From Acidobacteriota bacterium (GTDB lineage Bacteria; Acidobacteriota; Vicinamibacteria; Vicinamibacterales; UBA8438), in assembly GCA_011523485.1 (NCBI GenBank), contig WTGR01000226.1, positions 1 to 11,785 on the forward strand: DNA of 11,785 nt. Reading direction: 5' to 3'. The notes under the pieces were generated by a model, which made no database searches, was not told the DNA's origin, and saw only the letters and a program-made list of their open reading frames with translations. This document shows, in pieces, positions 5,860 to 11,785 of the stretch; position 1 is the first letter of the stretch, and each line of letters begins with the position of its first letter. The position numbers were made by a program, and so were the translations under genes.

Positions 5860-8562
5860 ATGCGCATGTCTCTTCTGGCGTCTGTCGTCGTCGTGCTGGC
5901 CTCGCCGGCCTGGGGCCAGCCCGGGTCTCCGGACCCGGACTACGTGGGTCCGTTCTTCTGGGCCCAGCCCCAGGGCGAGCGCCCGGGCAACCACTGGAGC
6001 GTTCCCGTGATGCGTTCCTGGGAGGATGACTATTCGAGGGCCACGTCCTTCCCGGATCGGATCTGGAACACGAGGCAGGTCGGCGACGCGCCGCCGAACG
6101 ATGCCGGTTTCGGTCCGGGCGACTCGCCGCACACCGATCCGGAGTACGGCCCCTACGGCCTGCAGACCGTGCAGTACCTGCTGGACTGGTGGCAGGGGAC
6201 CACCTACCGGAGCACGGCGACGACGCCGGCCGGATGGTCCGAGACCCTGTGGGGCGGGTTCGGGTTCGCCCCGCGCGGGGACCGCGCCAACGTCGCGCCG
6301 TCGGCCGACGGCCGCGGCGCAGGGCTTCCGGAGGGCTTCGTGGGCAACCCGGGGGCGTGCGCGGCGCGCGCCATCGCGGACATGTTCGGGTCCGGGGTCC
6401 CGTGGCGGTCGCACTTCAAGGACGCGCGGGGCGGTTCGGTCGACGATTCGCGGCGCTGCCTGTCGCAGAGCTCGCTGCATCGTCTTCGCCTCAACACGGA
6501 GCTGCGCTACGAGCCGCTGCTGAGAGACTTCGCCGATCCCTACGTGACGGCGCGCTACAAGCCCGTCTGGGACGGGTGGATCATTCCCGCAGACCTGCTG
6601 ATCCCGGCGCTGATCTTTCCGCCCGACTACGAGCGGTCCCCCTGGTTCCGGCGGATGGACATCCTGTTGCAGGGGATGAACTGGTCGCAGGGCACGCGGG
6701 CCGTGCCGGCCGGCTGGAACGCCGCGGCCGGGGTCTACGGCGCCGGCGGCAGCCAGGCGTCGACCTACGCGGGGCGGTACCTTCCGTGGCTCAACGCCAA
6801 CGCCTCGGGCGATTGGGCGGACTTCAATCCGTTCACGCCGCGGGACGCCGAGGGGCGGCGGCTCGACGGGCGCGTCATGCGGATCTACGACGGGGTCGCC
6901 CGCGGCGGCCCCGAGCAGTTGCGGGGCTGGGGACCGACGAACATCAACGGCGCCGCCTCTTCCAGCTGGGATCCGTCGCTCCCGTCCTACGCCAGCGTCG
7001 GCAGCATCGAAGCCGGCGGCGTTCGTGTACCGGAGGCGGGCATCCGCGAGCGCCGGATGGCCCCGGCAGGCGGCGCGACGGTGCGGGAATACGACGGCCC
7101 TGTCCCCCTCCCGAGGGCGGGGGCCGCGTTCTGGACGCAGTGGAACACGCCCATCTACCAGTGCACCTGGTACGTGGCCCTGGTAGACCAGGCGCTGCCG
7201 CAGAAGGCGGCTGCCAAGGCTGACGACTGGGAAGCGCGGTACTGGGCGGCGCGGGCCCGCTGGGAGGAACTGGTCGCGAACGCGCCGACGCCGATGACAC
7301 CGGAATACCAGGCGCGCATCGACGCGGCGCGGGAGGAAATGGAGCACCAGGGCGGGGTGTGGCAGGGATGGGAAACGATCCTGGCCTATCGGGAGGGCAC
7401 GCAGCCGGATCTCGAGAGCGCGCTCGGCGGCGCGCGGTACGCGGTCGCCGGTCCGGCGCGAACGCTGAACTTCGGCACCTCGGCGTGCAGCGTGGGCACC
7501 CACACGCTGACCACGGTGCGCCACACCCCGGTTCTCGCCAGCGGCCCGCATGGGCCGCTCGACACGCTGCAGTCCGACGGGTCGCGCACGGCGCAGGCGG
7601 CCGGACTCCCCCGCTACTACCGCCCGGAGCGCGCGGTCGGCGGTTTCACCACCTCGGTCACTCCGCGGGCGCGGGCGGCGCATGCCGCCGGCCTCGGCGC
7701 CCGGTATCCGGCCGGCATCCGCGAGTGGTCCTGGACGCACGGCGTGGCCGGTGCCGGGGCGGTCCGGTCGCTGGCGTGCGGGGCGCCCTACGAGCGCTTC
7801 TATGCGCAGCGCGTCCGCGCCTTGCGTCCGGATGCTGGCGCGATGCTCTACGAGGGGCTCGGCGTTGCCGGCAACCTCAGCGACTCGCCGCATCCATGGA
7901 ACGCCGGGGTGGCGACCGTTTGGGACTCGACGCGCGAGGTGGCGTCGATGCGGCCGGAGCGCTCCGCTCCGGCCGGGCGCTACGTCGACGGCGCCCGGGA
8001 GGACTGGGACTGGCGCAACCCGAACATGGCGGTTCAGCAGGCCGAGATCGGCATGCAGGATGCGACGTACCACCGCACCACGAGCGGCGACCTCGATCCG
8101 GACGGCAACCTGATCACCTGGAGTACGGACGCGAGCCGCCGCGCCACCGACTACGAGGCCACGCCGGGACCGATGGACGTCAGCCTGGGGTTCACGGCGG
8201 CGCTCGAGACGGGCGTGCCCGAGGTCGACTACCGGCTCGCCGGCGCGCCCGCCCACGGTAGCGCGGGGCTTCGGTTCCGCCAGCACTACACGGGCGTCGC
8301 CCCCGGCACGGCCGCATACACGCCGCCGTCGACGACCGTGCTTCCCGACGAGGAGGACGTCGACTTCTCCCGTCCGGTTCGGTACCTCGGGGCGATGCGC
8401 GCCCCCGGTGTCGGCGGGTGCACGCTCGTCTGGCACGGCGAGGTCGACTTCGAGGACGCCCGGCATGCGGCCGCGGTCGACGATCCGGGCATGGCGCTGA
8501 CCCGGACCGTGTGTTTCATCAGCGAGATGTCGCGCCCGCTGGCCGATTGTCCGAGTCGATAG
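5860..8562 (+). CDS. Large secreted cysteine-containing protein, unknown function, 900 aa
   Basis: The N-terminus is a short basic start (MRMS), a hydrophobic core (LLASVVVVLA) and an A-W-G/Q site, a good type I signal peptide cleaved after about residue 20. The mature chain is aromatic-, Gly- and Pro-rich, with many Trp and Tyr, and has no later membrane helix. It has eight Cys (about residues 167, 200, 435, 543, 640, 854, 885, 897), an even number that would allow disulfides outside the cytoplasm. A charged helical insert lies at about 440-515 (for example DDWEARYWAARARWEELV). I recognise no catalytic motif or family. It sits 32 bp behind the 936-aa gene with a strong GGAGG site, so the two are probably one operon. 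Roles as a surface, pilus-tip or conjugation-associated envelope protein are guesses; large Cys-rich exported proteins occur in some conjugation systems, but no similarity is claimed. Confidence 0.9.
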   Translation: MRMSLLASVVVVLASPAWGQPGSPDPDYVGPFFWAQPQGERPGNHWSVPVMRSWEDDYSRATSFPDRIWNTRQVGDAPPNDAGFGPGDSPHTDPEYGPYGLQTVQYLLDWWQGTTYRSTATTPAGWSETLWGGFGFAPRGDRANVAPSADGRGAGLPEGFVGNPGACAARAIADMFGSGVPWRSHFKDARGGSVDDSRRCLSQSSLHRLRLNTELRYEPLLRDFADPYVTARYKPVWDGWIIPADLLIPALIFPPDYERSPWFRRMDILLQGMNWSQGTRAVPAGWNAAAGVYGAGGSQASTYAGRYLPWLNANASGDWADFNPFTPRDAEGRRLDGRVMRIYDGVARGGPEQLRGWGPTNINGAASSSWDPSLPSYASVGSIEAGGVRVPEAGIRERRMAPAGGATVREYDGPVPLPRAGAAFWTQWNTPIYQCTWYVALVDQALPQKAAAKADDWEARYWAARARWEELVANAPTPMTPEYQARIDAAREEMEHQGGVWQGWETILAYREGTQPDLESALGGARYAVAGPARTLNFGTSACSVGTHTLTTVRHTPVLASGPHGPLDTLQSDGSRTAQAAGLPRYYRPERAVGGFTTSVTPRARAAHAAGLGARYPAGIREWSWTHGVAGAGAVRSLACGAPYERFYAQRVRALRPDAGAMLYEGLGVAGNLSDSPHPWNAGVATVWDSTREVASMRPERSAPAGRYVDGAREDWDWRNPNMAVQQAEIGMQDATYHRTTSGDLDPDGNLITWSTDASRRATDYEATPGPMDVSLGFTAALETGVPEVDYRLAGAPAHGSAGLRFRQHYTGVAPGTAAYTPPSTTVLPDEEDVDFSRPVRYLGAMRAPGVGGCTLVWHGEVDFEDARHAAAVDDPGMALTRTVCFISEMSRPLADCPSR

Positions 8563-8818
8563 GGTCTCCGGTTCAACGTTAGCGGTCAATCAGGCCTGTT
8601 TCCATGCCGCCCGCGAGCGCTGTCCGGTTGGCTGCCGAGCGCGTCGTCTCACGCCGTCCACGACACGACGGCCATGCATCTCCTCCAGGGCGTCATGACG
8701 CGCAACCGGTCGGATCTACTTGTGGCGCCGACGCGGGCGCGCATGCCAGCTTCCTTTGCGCGCCGGGTCGTCGCTTCCGCCCGGTATGCTTGCCTGCGTA
8801 GGCGAGGGCGACAATCGG
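8563..8818 (+). other. Gap after the secreted-protein gene
   Basis: This 256-bp stretch has no convincing gene. A weak 6-bp inverted repeat (GCCGTC 8653-8658, GACGGC 8667-8672) is the only structure seen. A TATGCT at 8785-8790 resembles a -10 element, but no well-spaced -35 accompanies it. Confidence 0.4.
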
Positions 8819-9103
8819 ATGGCAGAACCTTCCGCCTCGGGTAAGGTCGACGCGAGCGGGTTGACCAGCGTCTCGCGCGCCCTGGAGGCCCTGCGGCCTT
8901 CTCACCGCGTGTACGTCGTCGATCCGGACGCGCTGGTTCCACGGCGCGTCACGCGCGAGCAGGCCCGCCGGATGCTTGCCGACGTCGGGCGGCGGAACTC
9001 CGCCGCCATCGTCACGTGCCGGGTCCGTGGGCCCAACCTGTTCATTTCGACGCTCGAATGGGTCGGCGACACCTCGATGCCGGCCGTGCCGAAGGCGCCG
9101 TAG
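8819..9103 (+). CDS. Small hypothetical protein, 94 aa
   Basis: ATG 8819 follows a GAGGG at 8804-8808. The frame uses strongly G/C-ending codons to TAG 9101-9103. The protein has a Ser/Gly-rich start, then a compact predicted alpha/beta stretch (HRVYVVDPDALVPRRVTREQ, about residues 29-48; AAIVTCRV at about 66-73; LFISTLEWVGD at about 78-88). It has no signal peptide or membrane segment and a single Cys. The frame extends upstream to GTG 8720, but that extension is Arg-rich, so ATG 8819 is preferred. It is the last plus-strand gene before the convergent gap and lies 256 bp from the large operon, so it may be transcribed separately. I do not recognise the family. Confidence 0.65.
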   Translation: MAEPSASGKVDASGLTSVSRALEALRPSHRVYVVDPDALVPRRVTREQARRMLADVGRRNSAAIVTCRVRGPNLFISTLEWVGDTSMPAVPKAP

Positions 9104-9306
9104 CCGCTGCGGCCGACCGGGCTGAACGAACTGTCGAACCTGGCGGACGCACATGCAGTAGGTCCGAGGCGTTCAGCTCGAGCTCGGCTCCCGCCGGATC
9201 CGAAGCCGTTCGTGGGGCCGGTACAACCCTCTCACGGCCTGATTCGAACGTCTCTCGGGCAATCGCGCGCCGTGCCGCGGCGTCCCCGGGGCCTCGGCGT
9301 TCCGTA

Positions 9307-9328
9307 GCAGCAACCGTACGGTTGCTGC
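9307..9328. repeat. Perfect 22-bp palindrome
   Basis: The half-site GCAGCAACCGT is followed at once by its exact reverse complement, giving an uninterrupted palindrome centred at 9317.5. As RNA it would form a 9-bp stem with a GTAC loop. Neither strand has a T tract after it, so a classic terminator is doubtful. A dimeric DNA-binding protein site, a recombination site or a bidirectional transcription-end structure are possible. Confidence 0.75.
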
Positions 9329-9460
9329 AAATGTAGGCCAACTAACCGGATGGGAGGAATCTCTCCGGGTGCACGATGCGCGGGCTGTCAAGGACCCGGT
9401 CCGTTGCTCTCGACGCTTTCTGGTAATTGAGCTCCGCATGTGGATGCGGGACGCTGCCTT

Positions 9461-9487
9461 GGCGGCGGCCCGGAACGGACCGCCGCC
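9461..9487 (-). terminator. GC-rich hairpin downstream of ssb
   Basis: The arms GGCGGCGG (9461-9468) and CCGCCGCC (9480-9487) are perfect complements with an 11-nt loop. On the minus strand the hairpin begins 20 nt past the ssb stop, the right place for a terminator of that operon. No U tract follows, so it would be a U-less terminator or a 3'-end stabiliser. Confidence 0.4.
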
Positions 9488-9506
9488 GTTTCGCGGTCGG
9501 GATCCG

Positions 9507-9926
9507 TCAAACGGGCAGGTTCCTGTCGTGGGCGTGCGGAGGGCCGCCGGCGTCGGGCGGCATCGAGGCGGATGCGCTCCGGACGTACTCGCCGACGATG
9601 GTGTGCTCGATGCGCGGTTCCCCTTCGTCGGGCGTGTACTCGCGCCAAGTCACGGGTCCGTTGACCGTGATGAGCTCGCCCTTCTCGCACCGTTCGAGGC
9701 GGTCCATCTGCGCGGGCGCGAAACAGACCACGGTGAGCCACTCGGTGAATCGGTCGCGCTCTTCGGCGGGAATCGACGAGGCGGCCATGTTCACGGCCAA
9801 GCGGGCGCGGACGATCTCGCCGCCCGATCGCGTCTGCCTGCGTTCCGGCTTGTTCCCGAGGTTGCCGCGGTAGGTGGCGTCGCAGTTGCGCGGTATCGAG
9901 CCGGGAGATGGGTTATCGCTGCTCAC
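9507..9926 (-). CDS. ssb: Single-stranded DNA-binding protein (SSB), accessory type
   Basis: SSBs coat single-stranded DNA during replication, recombination and conjugative transfer, usually as tetramers of one OB fold. The 139-aa product shows the SSB pattern in order: GNLGNKPERRQTRSG (about 21-35), an IVRARLAVN strand (38-46), FTEWLTVVCFAPAQ (60-73), CEKGELITVNGPVTWREY (80-97) and HTIVGEYVRS (108-117), matching the family's W-L-x-V-V-x-F, K-G-x-x-V-x-V-x-G and final V-R elements. The GTG start is chosen because AGGAGG lies 7 nt before it; the frame continues further upstream without such a site. The tail after the OB fold is only about 22 residues and ends D-R-N-L-P-V rather than the usual acidic D-D-D-x-P-F tip. 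It is last in a minus-strand set after the ComM-like and 137-aa genes. Confidence 0.88.
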   Translation of the reverse strand: MSSDNPSPGSIPRNCDATYRGNLGNKPERRQTRSGGEIVRARLAVNMAASSIPAEERDRFTEWLTVVCFAPAQMDRLERCEKGELITVNGPVTWREYTPDEGEPRIEHTIVGEYVRSASASMPPDAGGPPHAHDRNLPV

Positions 9927-9933
9927 TGTTCTT

Positions 9934-9939
9934 CCTCCT
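9934..9939 (-). promoter_or_regulatory. Ribosome binding site of ssb
   Basis: A consensus AGGAGG on the minus strand lies 7 nt before the GTG at 9926-9924. It decides the ssb start and is the strongest ribosome binding site in the window. Confidence 0.85.
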
Positions 9940-10017
9940 GTAGGCGTCGGCGGTCTTGCGGCCTCGCCAGAGCCTTCGAGCCGGACCACGGCGGGGCGTC
10001 TCGGGACAGTCTATTGG

Positions 10018-10036
10018 CCGGTCGCCGGTTGACCGG
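10018..10036 (-). other. Short inverted repeat just after the 137-aa gene
   Basis: The arms CCGGTC (10018-10023) and GACCGG (10031-10036) flank a 7-nt loop, 2 nt after the stop codon of the 137-aa gene on the minus strand. The stem is short and has no T tract. It might separate that gene's transcript from ssb or merely be a consequence of composition. Confidence 0.25.
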
Positions 10037-10038
10037 GC

Positions 10039-10452
10039 TCACCGTCGAGGCCGGCGGCGGCCGTGTCCCAGGGACGAGATCGTTCTTGCGCCGGGGCGTT
10101 GCGCGACGGCGGATCCGGTCTTTCGGTCCCAAGCCCGACGCACGATGCTTGGCAGCTCGTGCCCCGTGGCACTGAGTGGCGTCGTGGCGTTCACCGCCGC
10201 GTTCAAGTTCTCGTCTACGGGCACCCGCTTCCCCGTCGTCGGGTGAATGGCTACGACGGGCGTGCGGCCCGGTCCGCACTCGTAAGCGATCGTGTGGTCG
10301 ACCGCGTAGCGCGTGCAGGTCTCGTCCTCCCATGCGTCCCGCCCGGCGATGGCCTCGGCGCAGAGGTACACCCGCACCCGCGTGCGTCCTGTCCTCGGGT
10401 CGTGCCGGACACTGTGGACGCGTATCCGGGTGTCCGGCCCTCTCCTGTTCAT
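10039..10452 (-). CDS. Hypothetical protein, 137 aa
   Basis: ATG 10452 lies 4 nt after the stop of the ComM-like gene, so translation is probably coupled; there is no separate strong ribosome binding site. The first 100 residues look like a folded domain: beta-type strands TRIRVHSV (about 8-15) and RTRVRVYLCAEAI (about 23-35), then a segment with two Cys (ETCTRYAVDHTIAYECGPG, about 44-62) and VVAIHPTTGKRVPVDENLN. The last 25 or so residues are basic and low-complexity. I do not recognise the family. Its position between a ComM-like protein and an SSB suggests a DNA-related role, but only by association. A downstream GTG could serve as a later start. Confidence 0.65.
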   Translation of the reverse strand: MNRRGPDTRIRVHSVRHDPRTGRTRVRVYLCAEAIAGRDAWEDETCTRYAVDHTIAYECGPGRTPVVAIHPTTGKRVPVDENLNAAVNATTPLSATGHELPSIVRRAWDRKTGSAVAQRPGARTISSLGHGRRRPRR

Positions 10453-10456
10453 CGGG

Positions 10457-11710
10457 TCAGTTCGCGTTGCTCAGCAACGCGCACTGCACCGTCGCTTCCT
10501 GTACGGCCGCCGGACTGACCTCGGCACGGCCGGCCAGATCCGCGATGGTGCGCGCCAGGCGGATCACGCGCGTCTGCTGCTCGCGGCCGAAGCGGTCGCC
10601 TGTGCGTGCCGCCACCGCTTCGGCGCTTCGGGTCAGCTCCGCCCGTTCCACCAGCACGCGGGGCGGTACGTTGCCGTTCAGCGCGCCGCGGGGGTCATAG
10701 CGTTCGGCCTGAGCGTCGCGCGCGCGCCGGACGCGTTCGGCGACCGCAGCCGACGTCTCCCCTGCCACGCGGTTGTGGGCTGCCCACAGGGTCGTGCCTT
10801 CGACCCTGGCCGCGATCTGGAACGTCCGGGACACCGGGAGGCGATCGAGTCGTGCGTGCAGTTCCGCGTCAAGGCCGGTCGCGCCACCGTTGCGGCTTTG
10901 CGGGTGGGACGGGACCGTGAGGGTGGCCACCAGCAGGAAGTCGGCCGGCATGGCGCCATGCCTGTCGTCGGTCCGCTTCATCTCGGCGGTCCGGGCAAGC
11001 TGTTCCACGTCGTTCGCGCAGAAGTCGTCGATGTCGTCCAGGCAGAGGACCCCGCAGTGCGCCAGAGTCGCCGCGCCCGGCCGGGCGCGCTCGGTGGACA
11101 ATCCCTCCGCGGTTCCTTCCATGCGTCCGAGCAGCGCCGCGGTCGACGCGCTGAAGTGCGGCGCCGACAGCGGCCGCGCGGCCAGGACGCCCGCCCACGG
11201 CGGCAGCACTCCGGCTATCGAGTGGATCCTCGTCGCTGTCAGCCTTTCGTCCCTGGTCATCTCCGGCAGGATGCCGGTCAACCGCAGGGCGAGTCCCGTC
11301 GTCGGGGCCGCAGGGGGGCCTGCAAGAAGCAGCGGATGCCCGCCGGCGGCCGCGATTTCGAGGGCGCGCTTCGCCGTCTCATGTCCGGTGATCTGCGCCA
11401 GGTCACGTCTCCGTTCGAGTTCGGCGGGCTCGATGGGGCCTGCGGCTTCCGGGGCCAGGCCGCTCCGAAGGGCGTCGACAACCTGTCCCAGTTCGTGGGC
11501 CGGCAGGTACCGGACGCCGCCCGGGGCGGCTGCCTCCCGCCGGTTGGCGGCGGGGGCGACCAGCGGCCAGTCGTGCTTGCGGCACAGCTCCGCGACCGCC
11601 AGGGTACCCGCGATCGGTTCGACGGCCGGGCCCCAATCGAGCGCACCTACCACCGCCAGCCCTTCGACGGCATCGGCGTCGAGCTCGCCCGCGGCTGCCA
11701 GGATCGCCAA
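10457..11710 (-). CDS. ComM/YifB-family Mg-chelatase-like AAA+ protein, Walker A degenerate, N-terminus short
   Basis: ComM (YifB) proteins are AAA+ helicases that aid branch migration when transformed DNA is integrated. Counting from TTG 11710 (417 aa), residues about 1-85 match the family's ChlI-type N-terminal domain (AILAAAGELD...; VAPAANRREA at 51-60). Then come the ATPase entry (ITGHETAKRALEIAAAGGHPLLLAGPP, 107-133), T-A-T-R-I-H-S-I-A-G (158-167), RPLSAPHFSAS (179-189), Walker B-like VLCLDDIDDF (221-230), LDRLPV (288-293) and the C-terminal RVIRLARTIADLAG (381-394). The Walker A reads GPPAAPTT where the family has GPPGTGKT, so the phosphate-binding Lys is gone. The Asn-Pro-Cys sensor region is also replaced. 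Usual length is about 500 aa. Homology begins upstream of TTG 11710 (codons for DLPIAL start at 11725), the frame opens only at 11755, and TTG lacks a ribosome binding site, so the true start is uncertain or the gene is 5'-truncated. Confidence 0.75.
   Translation of the reverse strand: MAILAAAGELDADAVEGLAVVGALDWGPAVEPIAGTLAVAELCRKHDWPLVAPAANRREAAAPGGVRYLPAHELGQVVDALRSGLAPEAAGPIEPAELERRRDLAQITGHETAKRALEIAAAGGHPLLLAGPPAAPTTGLALRLTGILPEMTRDERLTATRIHSIAGVLPPWAGVLAARPLSAPHFSASTAALLGRMEGTAEGLSTERARPGAATLAHCGVLCLDDIDDFCANDVEQLARTAEMKRTDDRHGAMPADFLLVATLTVPSHPQSRNGGATGLDAELHARLDRLPVSRTFQIAARVEGTTLWAAHNRVAGETSAAVAERVRRARDAQAERYDPRGALNGNVPPRVLVERAELTRSAEAVAARTGDRFGREQQTRVIRLARTIADLAGRAEVSPAAVQEATVQCALLSNAN
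10463..10481 (-). other. Inverted repeat in the last codons of the ComM-like gene
   Basis: The arms CGCGTTGC (10463-10470) and GCAACGCG (10474-10481) are perfect complements around a 3-nt loop. The hairpin ends a few nucleotides before the stop and before the next gene's ATG at 10452. It could affect ribosome passage or coupling between the two genes. Confidence 0.4.
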
Positions 11711-11785
11711 TGCAATCGGCAGATCGTGGAGCTGTTGGCGAGCTCGAACAAGTGATCATTTCTGAAGTGCCGTCGACTGGGCTTG
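11711..11785. other. Right edge of window
   Basis: These 75 bp lie upstream of the TTG assigned to the ComM-like gene. In that frame the minus strand stays open to a TGA at 11758-11756 and encodes residues continuing family homology (H-D-L-P-I-A) for only about six codons. Before that none of the three frames resembles the ComM N-terminus, and the DNA is less GC-rich. ATG 11759 starts a different, unrelated frame. Confidence 0.5.

Larger units (their letters stand above)
9104..9506. other. Convergent intergenic region
   Basis: This 403-bp gap between converging genes contains no supported gene. Short frames on both strands are Arg/Ser-rich and lack ribosome binding sites. It holds a perfect 22-bp palindrome (9307-9328) and a GC-rich hairpin (9461-9487). 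The tract just right of the palindrome is less GC-rich than its surroundings. Confidence 0.6.

Noticed and set aside
5803..8589. 928-codon open frame on the minus strand
   Set aside because: It is the antisense of the secreted-protein gene, which has a signal peptide and GGAGG site. The reverse product looks like biased composition only.
8756..8790. Possible promoter (TTGCGC and TATGCT) before the 94-aa gene
   Set aside because: The spacing between the two elements is about 23 bp, too long for a standard sigma-70 type promoter, and the matches are weak.
9241..9250. TTCGAAC resembling a tRNA T-loop
   Set aside because: The flanking bases cannot form a T stem on either strand, and no anticodon or acceptor arms are present. 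It is not a tRNA or a recognisable tRNA-derived attachment site.
9173..9439. 88-codon minus-strand frame in the convergent gap
   Set aside because: It is Arg/Ser-rich with no ribosome binding site, and it runs across the 22-bp palindrome, so coding is unlikely.
10313..11755. 480-codon open frame on the plus strand across the ComM-like gene
   Set aside because: The minus strand carries recognisable ComM-family motifs; the plus-strand product is Arg/Gly-rich with no motif.

Overview
This is a very GC-rich bacterial window (well over 65% G+C by eye, with G or C at most third codon positions). It has GGAGG-type ribosome binding sites and ATG, GTG and probably TTG starts. A secreted protein with an N-terminal signal peptide and eight cysteines suggests a cell with a periplasm or oxidising exterior, but nothing here fixes a genus. 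There is no rRNA, tRNA, CRISPR array, transposase, integrase or recognisable core housekeeping gene apart from the single-stranded DNA-binding protein (SSB). The mix of large unrecognised proteins with an accessory-type SSB and a degenerate ComM-like ATPase looks like the accessory part of a mobile or formerly mobile element (plasmid, integrative element or genomic island). That is inference, because no relaxase, integrase or att site is visible.

Left part (about 150-8562, plus strand): a poorly supported small ORF (155-457) overlaps the start of a long protein (450-2795). That protein has an Arg/Gly-rich region with about eleven degenerate F-x-G-A-R units, a Pro/Gly/Gln-rich linker, a long helical/coiled-coil segment and one C-terminal glycine-rich membrane segment. 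After a 221-bp gap come a 936-aa soluble protein (3017-5827) and, 32 bp later, a 900-aa secreted Cys-containing protein (5860-8562). I recognise none of the three. Their order and orientation suggest one functional unit: a membrane-anchored coiled coil, a cytoplasmic protein and an exported protein.

Middle (8563-9506): a short plus-strand gene for a 94-aa protein lies between two gaps. The second gap (9104-9506) separates the converging gene sets. It carries a perfect 22-bp palindrome and a GC-rich hairpin just beyond the SSB stop.

Right part (9507-11755, minus strand, read right to left): a ComM/YifB-type Mg-chelatase-like AAA+ protein with a destroyed Walker A motif, then a 137-aa unknown protein starting 4 nt after its stop, then a GTG-started SSB with a strong AGGAGG site. 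ComM-family proteins and SSBs both act on DNA during recombination, so these genes may form a small DNA-processing group facing the large unknown operon. The ComM-like frame appears to lack the first part of the family's N-terminal domain.
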